Source: Trametes villosa
Lineage: Eukaryota > Basidiomycota > Agaricomycetes > Polyporales > Polyporaceae
DNA: 64,000 nt
Assembly (NCBI GenBank): GCA_002964805.2
Contig: PUDQ02000017.1
Coordinates: forward strand, 124,001 to 188,000
Direction of reading: 5' to 3'
In this document: positions 44,689 through 56,287 of the stretch, in pieces
Position numbering within the stretch: the stretch's first letter is position 1
How the letters are laid out: each line of letters starts with the position of its first letter
The notes under the pieces: generated by a model
The model's input: the letters and a program-made list of their open reading frames with translations, nothing else
Databases searched by the model: none
Told to the model about the DNA's origin: nothing
Program-made: the position numbers and the translations under genes

Positions 44689-47600
44689 ATGGGGGACGAA
44701 TATCCGACTCTATTTCGTGAGTTCGCCCACGTTGCTACCAAACGGCTTGTGCTGACACGGAATCTTCAGGCTCCGAGCAGATGAGCTTGGTGCAGCTCAT
44801 CGTGCCCACCGAAGTCGCTCATGATACCATTGCTGAACTGGGCGAGCTGGGCAATGTCCAGTTCAAAGACGTGAGTTTTCCTACGTGACGCCCGCGAAAC
44901 CTACTCTAATTCTTTCAAACCATCAACAGCTGAACCCTGATGTCAATCCTTTCCAACGCTCCTTCGTGGGCGAGATCCGCCGCATCGACGAAATGGCCCG
45001 TCGCGTCCGCTTCTTCGCGAGTCAACTTGAGAAGGAGAAGGAGCCCATTCCCATCCGCCCCTTGTACGACTCTGCACCGCTGGTCACGGTCGGCCCCCGC
45101 GCCGCGCAGACCATCGACGAACTCGACGTGAAGCTGGCGGAGCATGAGTCGCGTCTGACGCAGATGAACGACAGCTACCAGCTCCTCAGCGAGCGGCTCC
45201 GGGAGCTGGTGGAGGCGCGACATGTCCTTCGTGAGACCGCGCAGTTCTTCGACCAGGTACGCACGCATCGCATTCCTCTTCGTGTACGATGCCAACTGTT
45301 CGCAGGCCGCCGTGCGCGAGACCGAAGTTCGCACGTCGTTGGACGACAGCTCGGCACCCCTGCTGCAACATGATGACCGTGAACAACAGTACAGCTCTGG
45401 CGAGCTCCAGTTCGATCTCGAGTATGTTACAGTGTCTACATGCTATGTTGCCGCAATTGATGTTACTGCAGGTTCGTCGCGGGGACTATCGACCGTGCCC
45501 GTCTCTCCACGTTCGAGCGCGTGCTGTGGCGCGTGCTCCGCGGCAACCTGTACATGAACTACATCGACATCCAGGAGCCGTTCGTGGACCCTGCGACCGG
45601 CGCCGAGACGCGCAAGAACGTGTTTATCATCTTTGCTCACGGCGACATCCTCCTGGGCAAGATTCGTAAGGTCGCCGAGTCCATGGGAGCGACCATCTAC
45701 CCCATCGACGTCAACGCCGACAAGCGTGCGGACTCGATGCGGGAGGTGACCGGGCGTCTCGAGGACCTTCAGATCGTCCTCTACAACACTGGGGCGAACC
45801 GCAGGACCGAGCTCATGACTATCGGCGAGAGCATCGCGAGTTGGCAGGACGTCGTCTCGAAAGAGAAGCTCATCTACGAGACGTTGAACTTGCTGAACTA
45901 CGACGTGCGCCGGAAGACCTTGATCGCGGAGGGATGGTGCCCGACGAGGGACATTCCCCAGATTCAGCTGGCCCTCAGGCACGCTACGGTACGTTCCACC
46001 AACGCTTAGACTCGATCGACATGCTGAACATCCGTCTCAAGGAGGAATCTGGCACCAATGTTCCTCCCATCCTGCACGAGCTCCGCACCAACCGCACACC
46101 TCCCACTTTCCATCGCACGAGCAAGTTCACGGAGGGGTTCCAAACGATCATGGACGCCTACGGTATCGCGACGTACGAGGAGGTCAACCCTGGTCTCTTC
46201 GCCGTTATCACCTTCCCGTTCCTGTTCGCTGTCATGTTCGGCGACATCGGTCACGGTTTCATCATCTTCATCGCCGCCTCCATAATGATCCTCTTTGAGA
46301 GAAAGCTAGGCAAGGCTGACCTTGGCGAGGTATGTTCTATTCCTGCAATGGGCTACGTCATTCCCACTGACGTCTCGCTGGCAGATCTTCGGCACTTTCT
46401 TCTTGTAAGTTCTCACTCGTATCTGACAGTCCTTGTGATACTCATCCCTACTCAGCGGCCGCTACATCATCCTGCTCATGGGAGTCTTCTCCATTTATAC
46501 GGGTTTCCTCTACAACGACATCTTCTCGAAGTCCTTGCACCTCTTCCACTCCGGGTGGGACTTCCCCGAGCCACACGGGAACGATACCCTCACGGGTGTG
46601 GCGAATGGACACACGTATCCCTTCGGTATCGACCCCGCCTGGCATGGCGCCGAGAACGGGCTGCTCTTCACGAACTCGTACAAGATGAAGATGTCCATCG
46701 TGCTCGGTGTGATCCATGTGCGTCCCTATAGACACCGTGATACCGGTCGTATTCTCACGTTCGTCGCGCAGATGACCTTCGCGGTCTGCCTCCAGGTCCC
46801 CAATCACATTCGGTTCAAGCGCTTCTCGGACATCTGGACGAACTTCATCCCCCAGATGATCTTCCTGCAGTCCATCTTCGGCTACCTGGTGGTCTGCATC
46901 ATCTACAAGTGGACCGTCGACTGGTCGCAGGCATCCACGCAGCCACCGTCCCTCCTGAACATGCTGATCGGGATGGTTCTGTCACCGGGCTCAGTCGACC
47001 CCGAGTCACAGCTGTACCCGGGGCAGAGCACCGTTCAGGTCATCCTCCTGCTCATGGCGGCAGTCTGCGTGCCCTGGCTCCTGATCACGAAGCCGTATCT
47101 GCAATACCAGGAGATGAAGAAGCACCAAGGCCAAGGGTACATTGGATTGGGCGCTGACGATGCACCCCGGCACACGGAAGACACGACTTTGGAAGGCGAA
47201 GAAGAAGGGAACGGGCGCGCCATCGTAGAAGCGAACGACGACGAGGAGCATGTAAGGGCTTGTACGTCTTGGAAGATGGCGCCTCTGACTCTTCTATCTC
47301 GCAGGAGCAGCACGATTTCAGCGAGGTCGTGGTCCACCAAGTTATCCACACCATTGAGTTCTGTCTGGGCTGTGTCTCCCACACCGCCTCTTATCTGCGT
47401 CTATGGGCGCTCTCGCTCGCCCATGCGCAGCTCTCCGAGGTGCTGTGGAACATGACCCTCGCCAACGTGCTCGGGATGCCGGGCCTTATTGGCATAATCG
47501 CGCTCGCCTTCGTGGGGGTGATGTGGCTCCTGCTGACTATTTCGATCCTTTGTGTCATGGAGGTGCGTTTTCCGGGCGTGTCATGGGTCGTGATGGTAAT

Positions 47601-47829
47601 CGACCGCGCGGGTAATGGCTGACCGCCACGCTTTAGGGTCTTTCCGCATTCCTTCACGCGCTCCGGCTGCACTGGGTGGAGGCGAACAGCAAGCACTACG
47701 AGGCGGGCGGATACGTACGTCCACTTTCATCTCCGGTGCCCGGTGCCTGCGGAAGGGACATCTGCTGACCGGCGTGGTGCACAGCAATTCGTTCCGCTGA
47801 GCTTCGCGCGGCTGAATGAGAAGCAGTAG
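44689..47829 (+). CDS. VPH1: V-type ATPase V0 subunit a (Vph1/Stv1-like)
   Basis: The large membrane subunit that forms the proton half-channels of the vacuolar ATPase. ATG at 44689 starts MGDEYPTLF, joined across an intron to [20 protein letters not shown]. The cytosolic N-terminal half includes [20 protein letters not shown], a coiled coil ([20 protein letters not shown]), and [20 protein letters not shown] and [11 protein letters not shown]. The membrane half has [92 protein letters not shown] and the functional arginine segment [18 protein letters not shown]. It ends with [14 protein letters not shown], then FVPLSF and TAG at 47827-47829. About 11 introns; total near 840 residues. Vacuolar versus Golgi isoform cannot be told from one copy. 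Confidence 0.95.
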
Positions 47830-48423
47830 GGGTGAGGTGGCAACGGGGGCCGGCGACGGCTCGGAGCCTGAGAAGAGCGATGAGCTGTAGCGTAGTTCCG
47901 ACGTCGGCGTCGGGGATATGGCGCAGAATGCATGCGAATGACCACCGTGTTCTCGCACTGTTCCAGGACGGGCCAGGGCGGATGCGTGTTTGGCATGTGG
48001 GGTAGCGCTTTCCCCGCAATCCGCTCGGCACTGCACTAGGCGCCGGATAAGCGCCGGCAGACCGATGCCATCGTCCACGTGAGATCTCTCATTTTTTCGC
48101 ACTCCGCCCGCGCAGGGAGCCCGATATATAAGTGATGAGCGACAAGGTGCGAACTCTATCCCCACTCTTTTCTTTCCTCTTTCTCTTTTGTCAGTTAGAA
48201 GGTACGCCCGTCCTCCCCGCCGTCGTCGCCGTCCCCGACGCTGACCAGCTCCCCCAGGCCCCCGGCCGACATAGAAATAGAGTGATCTTCCGTCCTTGAC
48301 GACCTTTTCCCGCGTTTCGCACCCCCGAACCCCCAGATCATCTCATCTCACAAGGTGAATACATCGCCGTCGCGTCTCATAGCGCACCAGCACTCAATGC
48401 CGCAAATCGGTCAGACATCCGCC
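47830..48423. other. promoter and leader region of the eEF3 gene
   Basis: Between the V-ATPase stop and the eEF3 start. A TATATAA box lies at 48125-48131 and a long CT tract at about 48159-48193, typical of very highly expressed fungal genes. The leader seems to contain introns: GTACGC after AGAAG at about 48202, and GTGAAT at 48354 with CAG at about 48413. Confidence 0.6.
48125..48131 (+). promoter_or_regulatory. TATA box of the eEF3 gene
   Basis: TATATAA about 300 nt upstream of the start codon, followed by a C/T-rich tract where transcription probably starts. The distance fits a leader with introns. Confidence 0.55.
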
Positions 48424-51400
48424 ATGCCCGCTACTACCGCCGCCGCCTCCCCCGCTACCCCCTCGCCCGCCTCCCTCAAGGCCGCCGTTGCGCCCGCCGA
48501 CGGTCAGTTTGACGTCTCCGGCCTCTTCGTTGCGGACAAGGCGACCCGCGATGCCGCTGCTGCCCAGCTTGCTGCGCTCGCTCAAAAGGAGGGCCCCAAG
48601 GCCTTCCAGTCCGTCGGCTTCACCGACGCCGCCATCAAGGCCCTCGGTGACAAGAAGTCGCCCTCGGCGCGCGAGGGCGCGGCCAACGCCGTCGCCTCCG
48701 TCGCTGCCACCCCCGCCGTGAGGGCTCTGGAGCCCACTTTCATCGACTCCGGCCTCTACGCGGCCCTCCTTGAGGCGTTCGCCGACAAGATGCCCGCTGC
48801 GCGGACAGCGGCCGTCGAGGCGGTTCGGGCGTACGCTGCGGCTATGAACCCCTGGGCGACGGGACTCATCCTCCCCGCCCTTCTCCACGAGATCAAGACT
48901 GCCGGCAAGTGGCAGCTGAAGACCGGCTCCATCACGATCCTCAACCAGCTCGTTATCTCCGCCCCTCACCAGGTGGCCAAGCTCACCCCCGAGATCGTCC
49001 CCGTTCTCGCTGAGGCGATCTGGGACACCAAGGCGGACGTGAAGAAGGCGGCGCGCGACTCGCTCGAAAAGGTCACCGCTCTGGTTTCGAACAAGGACAT
49101 AGAACGCTTTATTCCTGCCCTGATCAAGGCTCTAATCAACCCCGTCGAGGAGGTGCCTAATACCATCACGCTCCTCTCGGCGACTACATTCGTTTCCGAA
49201 GTAGACTCTCCCACCCTCTCCCTCATGGTCCCGCTCCTGTCCCGTGGTCTCAGCGAGAAGCTCACCGCGACGAAGCGTAAGGTGGCCGTCATCACCGACA
49301 ACATGGCCAAGCTTGTCGACTCCCCCGTGACCGTCCGCCCCTTCATCCCCAAGCTTCTCCCCGGTCTGATCAAGATCGAGAACACCATCGGTGACCCTGA
49401 GGCGCGCAGTGTCGTCAACCGCGCGATCAAGACCCTTCGCCAGGTCGGCGAGGTTCCCGAGAACAGCGACGGCTCCGACCTTCCCCACCTCCACCTCGCG
49501 GACGAGAAGCACCTCGCTCACTCGCTCATCGCGATCTACAAGAAGGCTGGTGCCAACCCCGTTCCCTCGGTCGCGGACGTCGCGACCATGTACGCCGCGA
49601 ACCTCGCTGCCAACCTCGTCAACGCGAAGAACTTCGACGTCTCGGAGTGGCAGACGCTCATCCCCTACCTCACGTTCCTTTCGACGTCCCCCGACGCCAA
49701 CACCATCGCCAACGAGTGGGTTGTCAAGTCCGCGTCCTCGGACGAGGATGACGACCACACCGCTGAGGACGAAGAGGAGGGCGAGGACCTGTGCAACTGC
49801 CAGTTCTCGCTCGCCTACGGTGCCAAGATCCTGCTCAACACCGCTTCCCTCCGCCTCAAGCGTGGTCACCGCTACGGTCTCTGCGGTCGCAACGGTACCG
49901 GCAAGTCGACGCTCATGCGTGCGATCACCAACGGGTATGTAGTCCTCCTTGATGTCGAAGACGATATTCATGCTAATGTTGCGCTTATAGCCAAGTCGAA
50001 GGCTTCCCGTCCCCCGACCAGGTCCGCACGTTCTACGTCGAGCACGACATCGACGGCAGCGACGCCGACACCGCGGTCCTCGACTTCATCCTCGCGGACA
50101 CCCGCATTCAGTCGACGAAGGAGAACATCATCGAGACGCTCGCGTCCGTCGGCTTCTCCGATGAGAGGCAGAAGCAGGCCATCGGCAGCCTTTCCGGTGG
50201 TTGGAAGATGAAGCTCGCCCTCGCTCGCGCGATGCTCTTCCAGGCCGACATCCTGCTCCTCGATGAGCCCACCAACCACTTGGACGTCGTCAACGTCGCG
50301 TGGCTCGAGAACTACCTCACGAGCCTGACCACCTGCACGTCGATCATCGTCTCGCACGACTCCGGCTTCCTCAACAACGTCATCACCGACGTTCTCCACC
50401 TGAACCGCTTCAAGCTCAAGCGTTACCGCGGTAACCTCGAGTCGTTCATGAAGCAGGTTCCTGAGGCGCGCTCGTACTACACCCTCGAGGCGGCCGAGGA
50501 CTACCAGTTCAAGCTCCCCGACCCCCCTCTGCTCGAGGGTGTCAAGACGAAGGAGAAGTCGCTGCTCAAGATGCGCAAGGTCGGCTACCAGTACCCCACG
50601 CAGACCGTCCAGCAGCTCTACGACATCACCCTCCAAGTCTCGCTCTCGTCTCGTGTCGCCGTCCTCGGTCCCAACGGTTCCGGCAAGTCGACCCTCGTCA
50701 AGCTCCTCATCGGCGATCTCGAGCCCAACAAGGGTGGTGAGATCTGGAAGCACCCCAACTTGGTCATCGGTTACGTCGCGCAGCACGCGTTCCACCACAT
50801 TGACAACCACCTCGACAAGACCCCGCTCGAGTACATGCTGTGGCGCTACCAGACCGGTGAGGATCTTGAGGAGATGATGAAGGCGAACCGTCAGATCACC
50901 GACGAGGAGGCCGCGAAGATGAAGGAGGGTGCCATCGTCGTCGTCGAGGGCCAGAAGCGCACGATCGACGAGATCGTCGCCCGCAAGAAGCTGAAGCAGT
51001 CGTACGAGTACGAGGTTTCGTTCAAGGGCCTGTCGTCGTCCGAGAACATCTGGCTGCCGCGTGATGACCTCATCAAGCGTGGCTACGAGAAGGTCAGTCG
51101 TCTTGTCTTGCCTCGTTCTGTTCGGTGATGCTCATACGCTTCCTCGTTCTACAGAAAGTGCTCGAGGTCGACACTCGTGAGGCTCAGCGTCTCGGTCTCC
51201 TCCGTCCCCTCGTTCGTCGGGAGATTGAGAAGCACTTCGCGGACTTCGGTCTCGAGGCCGAGTTCGTCTCGCACAACACCATGCGCGGTCTGTCCGGTGG
51301 CCAGAAGGTCAAGGTCGTCCTCGGTGCCGCGACCTGGCGTCGCCCTCACGTCATCTGCCTGGACGAGCCGACGAACTACCTCGACCGTGAGTCGCTCGCG

Positions 51401-51727
51401 GCGCTCATCAAGGCGCTCAAGGAGTTCGAGGGTGGTGTGCTCGTCATCACGCACAACCGCGACTTCTCCGAGTCTCTGTGCACTGAGGTCTGGGCGATGC
51501 GCGACGGTCGCCTCGAGGCGTCTGGCCACAACTGGGTTGAGGGCCAGGGCGCGGGTCCCCGCATTGACAAGAAGGAGGGCGAGGAGGAGGACACCTACGA
51601 TGCGATGGGCAACAAGATCGAGAACAAGAAGGCGAAGAAGCTCACGTCCTCGGAGGCTCGCAAGCTGAAGAAGGAGCGCATGGCGCGGAAGAAGCGCGGC
51701 GAGGAGGTGACCGACGACGAGCTCTAA
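48424..51727 (+). CDS. YEF3: translation elongation factor 3 (eEF3)
   Basis: A fungal ribosome-associated ATPase that clears deacylated tRNA from the E site and is essential in yeast. Three exons (48424-49934, 49991-51092, 51155-51727) give 1061 residues. The N-terminal half has HEAT repeats ([25 protein letters not shown]-type [30 protein letters not shown]). ABC domain 1 has Walker [10 protein letters not shown], signature [15 protein letters not shown] and Walker [16 protein letters not shown] domain 2 has GPNGSGKST, the chromodomain-like insertion around GYEKKVLEVD, signature [13 protein letters not shown] and [17 protein letters not shown]. The C-terminus is Lys-rich. The start at 48424 (MPATTAAA) matches other basidiomycete proteins; an ATG at 48397 lies inside a probable leader intron. 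Strong codon bias makes long antisense frames here that are not genes. Confidence 0.97.
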
Positions 51728-52169
51728 ACGTCGTGTATGTGGTATGCCCCCTTGTTGTTGTCTCAGTAGTTCCTCCGTCGCTATGTTGTTCCATTGGACG
51801 TCTCACGGCTGTTATATCTGCACGTCTTGTATCGTTGTACCCTAGCATCATGTTAAGTTACGAATCTATGATTTCATGTTGTTCTGCACCTCTCCTGCGT
51901 GAATACTTGCTCGACGTCGACGGCGGCCGGGGATTGAGCGGGGCGCGGGGTGTGGCCGAGTGCGCCAAGTCGGGGAGACGAACCGCCACCGCTGCGAACC
52001 CGGCGTTCGGCATGAATGCAGGTTGGACTTCTCTCCCTGTCCTCTCCCCATACCGCCTGTGGCCCGCAGTCGTCTCGGCTCTCGCGCTATATATTCCCCT
52101 GCTCTGCTGCTTGTACTATACCTGCCGCTGCTCTTGTACACTGCTGTCTACGCCCCGTAACGATCCGCG
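51728..52169. other. intergenic region
   Basis: The 3' end of eEF3 and the promoter of the M50B-like gene. A TATATA stretch lies at 52089-52094, about 80 nt before the ATG at 52170. No other gene is seen. Confidence 0.4.
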
Positions 52170-53820
52170 ATGCCCTCCGTAAACGCATATCCCGAACACA
52201 ACTTCGCGGTCTTCGCGCGCGACGCGAAGGACTCGCTCACGCCGAACGCGACGCAGCGCACGACGCTCATCGTCGCCGCGTGCTACATCCTCGCAATCGC
52301 GATCTTATGGTGCGTGCCAGTGCCAGTGCTTCTGCGGCCTGGGTCCCCGTGGAAGGTGTTGGAGCGGGTGTGCTGACGGAGGTTCGGATTCGGGATTCGC
52401 GCGTTGTAGGCACCTGCCGTACTTGTCCGCTATAAGTAAGTGTTCGATTCGCTCCACGCGCGCGGCGTGTCTCGTCTTGTTATGTTATGCCTCGTGCTGA
52501 TCAATATGCGCAGTCTATCCGTTCAAGTGAGTTTGCTTCGCGGAGCTGGCGCGTGGGGCGTGTGTGGGCGCGGACTGATTGCTGACTGACCGAAGGCTGT
52601 TGACGGTTGGATTCCATGAGGTGCGTCATTCGTTTTCATCTATGCTCGATGCATTCGCTCACCTGAGAGTCGGCAGATGAGCCATGCCTTCGCCGGCAGT
52701 AAGCATTATATTGGCACTATGCTGCGCAATGTGCTCAACCACATCTCGCAGTTCTCACATGCGCGCACATACACTCTATCGAACTGGACCGTACGTCTCC
52801 CTACAACACATGCCATGAACCGCACCTAATCACTGATTCCTTCCATCCTTCGCTCGTGAACAGCGGACGAAGGCGGCGCGACGCGCATGTCGGGCGGGAT
52901 CCCGTGGATAACGCTGCCCGCGGGCTACCTCGGCTCGTCCCTCATCGGCGCCGCGCTCATTACGTGCGGCTTCAACGAGAACGCGAGCAAGATCGCGTCG
53001 CTCGCCTTGGCTGTCTTCTTCCTCTTCACCCTCTGGTGGGCGCGCCGCAACTGGCTGTACGTCTCTCCGCCTCAGTCATATGCGCGCGCTCCCAGATACT
53101 CATGCTGGTACTCTCTGGATGGGTAGGACGTGGGTACTCATCCTCGGCATGTCGGGACTTATCGTCCTGTTCTGGTTCGTCGCCGGGGGCGTCGCACTGA
53201 GATACTTCGTAAGCTCCCCCTTCCGCTCTTGTCCGTGAGTGGTACGACTGAATGCTGGGCGCTAGGTCCTCTTCATTGGCGTCATGTCGTGCATGTATGT
53301 CCTCTGGGACGTCATCGGTGCGCATATAATCGACCGCCTTGACTCTGTCCACTGACATCTCGTTCGCGCAGATGACACGATCGCGCGGAAGGTCAACGGC
53401 TCCGACGCATCCTCCTTCGCCGAGATCTGCGGCTGCTGTCCCTCGCAAGGTCCGTTCACCACATCCGCCTCCCTCCCCTAACCCTGCTCTCCGCTGACGC
53501 CGCCTGTAGTGTGGGGCGTCATCTGGCTCATCCAGGCCTTCTCCTTCTTCGCCGCGGGCATCGTCATCGGCCTCGTCGCGTTCAAGGTAAGCCGTTCCCC
53601 ATTCCAGGGCCCTCTCTTTTTCGCCCGCTGCCGCAGTCCGCTGACTGTGCCCCCGCCCCGCCCCGCACAGCAATCCGAGGCGCAGCAGAAGGCGGACTCG
53701 CAGCACTTCCTGCCCGTTCCAGGCTCGAGCGGCGCGCTGCCGCAGCTCGTGCCCGCGGGGCTCCCGTCCGTGCTGCTGTGCGCTGGCACGACCGTCGCGG
53801 TTCTGGTGCACCGGTGGTAG
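52170..53820 (+). CDS. peptidase M50B-like membrane protein
   Basis: A multi-pass membrane protein related to site-2-type metalloproteases; its role in fungi is unknown. From ATG at 52170: MPSVNAYPEHNFAVFARDA, a first membrane helix (TTLIVAACYILAIAILW), HLPYLSAIIYPFKLLTVGF, and the zinc motif HEMSH, whose HE and MSH are encoded on two exons. Then AFAGILTCAHIHSIELDPDE and GGATRMSGGIPWITLPAGYL form the family signature. More helices follow (GSSLIGAALITCGF; IASLALAVFFLFTLWWA; LILGMSGLIVLFWFVAGG; LFIGVMSCMYVLWDVID; VWGVIWLIQAFSFFAAGIVI), ending in a helix-like SVLLCAGTTVAVLVHRW. About 11 introns, with a 13-nt exon (TCTATCCGTTCAA, about 52514-52526). The HExxH and the downstream D-P-x-E-G-G motif suggest that it can bind metal. 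Confidence 0.85.
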
Positions 53821-54172
53821 TCTGCGTGGCGGAGAAGGACCCAGTGACTGTGTCGGACAATGCTTTCATCTACTCGAGTCGCTTTCTTGGTTGTCTCGTA
53901 TCATTACTGTATGCATATATGCCTACCGAAGAATACATCCGTGTGTATAATTCCCTTGATCATGGCGTGCACTACCCTCTCCCGCAGTCTGTCACGGTGT
54001 TTTGCTAGCATGGGAGCTCACTTGCCACCGTCTGGAGACAACTCACCCTCGCACTCATCCGTGCAAGTTCTTAGTCTGGCCGTGGACCCAATCAGTCTTC
54101 TGGTGTCCATCAGACAACCCGCAGACGACTCTGATTCCTGAATCTTCAAGCTGAATGTTTGAATGGCAAAAA
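53821..54172. other. intergenic region
   Basis: The 3' region of the M50B-like gene and the 3' flank of the minus-strand tRNA genes. The AAAAA run at 54168-54172 is a TTTTT pol III terminator on the minus strand, directly after the tRNA-Gln 3' end. Confidence 0.6.
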
Positions 54173-54251
54173 GGCGCTACCAGGGCTCGAACCTGGGTTT
54201 TGGGAACACTGGAATCAGAATCTCAAGTGATAACCACTACACTATAGCGCC
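54173..54251 (-). tRNA. tRNA-Gln (CTG) with a probable 8-nt intron
   Basis: A cloverleaf on the minus strand. The acceptor arm is perfect (GGCGCTA with TAGCGCC), the D arm has GTG/CAC, and the T arm is perfect (CCAGG, loop TTCGAGC, CCTGG). The anticodon loop TTCTGAT gives CTG. At 79 nt it is 7-8 nt too long, and the anticodon stem only pairs if 54207-54214 is removed as an intron one base 3' of the anticodon, the canonical site; one A-C mismatch then remains in the stem. A TTTTT terminator (minus strand) follows at once. The anticodon assignment is firm; the intron is inferred. Confidence 0.8.
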
Positions 54252-54258
54252 AGAAACG

Positions 54259-54330
54259 TGCCCATTGGCTGGATTGAACAACCGACCTCACCATTACGAG
54301 TGGCGCGCTCTACCACTGAGCTAAACGGGC
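54259..54330 (-). tRNA. tRNA-Thr (CGT)
   Basis: A 72-nt cloverleaf on the minus strand, 7 bp upstream of the tRNA-Gln gene. The acceptor arm GCCCGTT pairs with AATGGGC (one G-U). The D arm is TAGCTCAGTGGTAGAGC, the box A sequence. The anticodon stem CGCCA/TGGTG encloses the loop CTCGTAA with anticodon CGT, and the T loop is TTCAATC. It reads ACG codons. With only 7 bp between them, the two tRNAs may be made as one transcript. Confidence 0.9.
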
Positions 54331-54835
54331 GTTGGACTGTGGGTTGTGCGTGTACCCATGTCACGCAGGGGAGAACCTACCTTTGGAAGGCTCGAGTTGA
54401 AAGCCTTTCAAGACTCGAAGTCCATGGACTCATCTACTGTCTAAGGTCTAGGGATAACTTATCTAAGGTGGTCCAAAATGTAAGGTGTGCAGGTCCGAAG
54501 TATGTACTATTTACAGGACAGGTACAACGCGAGAGGCAGGGCAGAAGATCGCCCGGGGAGGACGTCCTCACCGCACCGCCCGCCGGCGCTGGCCCGAATA
54601 CATCGTGTTCATCATGGAGACATCGCAAAGGGGCCGTCGTGGCGGGGCGAAAGCGATACAAAGCAGTCCGGGGCCGAAAGCATAGAGGAGGCGGGCGGCA
54701 TAGGACGAGCGTCGGAGCACAGGACGTCTGCGGGCGGGGAAAACGGGGGCGACGGTCAGGGCCGCCGCTGGGTGCGCAGCAGGGGGATCGGCGGGACGCA
54801 CCTATGAAGCGGGTGGTTGGCGGCCCTGGGGGCCT
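54331..54835. other. intergenic region
   Basis: About 500 bp between the tRNA genes and the secreted peptide gene. No gene is recognised; the short frames have no motif. Confidence 0.4.
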
Positions 54836-55127
54836 CTAAGCGGCGGTGGCTGCCGGCATCGCAGCGCGGTAGACCCTGAAGGCGCAGTGTCAGAATTTGA
54901 GAGCGTACGTGAGGGAGGCGGGAGGGAGTGAAAATCGGCAGGGGTAGTGGTACTCACTTGGACGGCTTGTAGTCGTCGGTGCGCTTCTTGGCGGCGCCGC
55001 TGCGCGCGTTGTACTGCTTGAGGGCCTTCTTGACGACCACGCCCTCCGGGTTGGGGACGGGGCTCGCGGTCGCGAAGAGCGCGAAGGCCAGGAGGGTGAC
55101 GAAGAAGAGGACGATGCGGGAGTTCAT
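54836..55127 (-). CDS. small secreted peptide, 69 residues
   Basis: Two exons on the minus strand (55127-54958 and 54875-54836), joined by a textbook 82-nt intron (GTGAGT...CAG) in phase. The first ~21 residues (MNSRIVLFFVTLLAFALFAT) are a strong signal peptide with likely cleavage after ATA or ASP. The mature part of under 50 residues is basic, contains the pairs KK and KKR, and ends VYRAAMPAATAA; it has no cysteine and no CaaX end. Without the splice the product would stop after DDYKPSK. A TATATAAA box lies at 55306-55313. The family is not recognised. It could be a processed secreted peptide or a small effector-like protein. Confidence 0.65.
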
Positions 55128-56287
55128 GGCGAAAAGATTACGGCGAAGACGGGGCGAAGGAACGACGGGAGGGTGGGCAGCGAGCAAAGTCTAGAGACAC
55201 AGAAAAAAAGGTGTCGTGAAAGCGGACAGACGGGGGGTGAACGCCGTTTGTGGAGTGTGCGCCTGGGATGCCCGACGGACGGGGGGCGCAAAAGGGGGAC
55301 GCGCCTTTATATAGGTGGCGAGCCGCACCGCGCGCGGCACGTTTGTCCCAAGCGCACGATGACGCTGTGCAACAACGAGGGTACGCATCGCCGGCCCCGA
55401 TCTGCCAGGACGAAAGGATATTGCGCGGCATGGGCATCGGATTCCGCGAGCTGGGCGGCGAGCGCGCCCGCGGTGCTCGACGGACGCCATCAAAACCAGA
55501 TAAAGGCATCGCTGATAGAGCTCGGGGAGTGGGCCGGCGAGAAAACCGAGGAAATTCGCCTTATCCGTCCCATGCGGCTCGCGTCGACGCAGCTGGCCCT
55601 CGAGAAGCCTCTCGATGCGCAGCACAGCCGCCAGCCAAGCTAGCGTGCTTTCCGGTGGACATATGTCGGCGGCGCACAACTCTCACTCGCAGTTTTCAGG
55701 GTGCATTCCCTCCTTCGGGCGGCCTTGGGCGATATCTGTGGATAGCATCTGCGCCAGTTTTCCCCTCCTGGTTTGAAATGCAATCATGAGCGAACAGGGG
55801 ATGCAGCGGGCGCACATACGGGGCTATCCGCGCGCAAGAAGATTGGTCTGGCTGATCCACCCTGCGCCGCGGGCCCTGAAAAGATATTACCGGGACGTTT
55901 CCTAAGCAAGGCCTCGCCTTCGCACTACTGTTTGCCTGTAGAATGTGATACTCGTCAAAGGTATTCACGAGCGGTACCGGTGTGTAGTGGCCATGGTACG
56001 TCTGTGGCGTTTCGCGGCCAAGGCAGACCTCCACGCCTTGCCACAATACGCCTCGGCAAGGTGTCCGCCGAACCAGTGCTAGTAATTTGACTCTGACCCG
56101 AAGGATTTCGTGGAAATGTTGATTGCAGGACAGCATGTCTGCGCGCCGGCGTTGAAATGGTTTGGGAGATAGGGACGGGCGCTCTTCTGACGCGCGAGAC
56201 GTTCGCAAAGTTCGCCGGCGCCACCGGTGACAAAGCGTCGCAAACACTTGCACGACGCCCAGCACGGCGTGCTCACCGACCACCACC
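55128..56287. other. divergent intergenic region
   Basis: Contains the promoter of the secreted peptide gene on the left (TATATAAA, minus strand, 55306-55313) and that of the SF3b gene on the right. No gene is supported between them. Confidence 0.45.
55306..55313 (-). promoter_or_regulatory. TATA box of the small secreted peptide gene
   Basis: TATATAAA on the minus strand, about 180 nt upstream of the ATG at 55127. Confidence 0.5.

Noticed and set aside
49132..50810. Two minus-strand frames of about 280 codons each
   Set aside because: Antisense to eEF3, whose strong codon bias removes stops on the other strand; translations are Asp/Glu/Arg/Val-rich with no motif.
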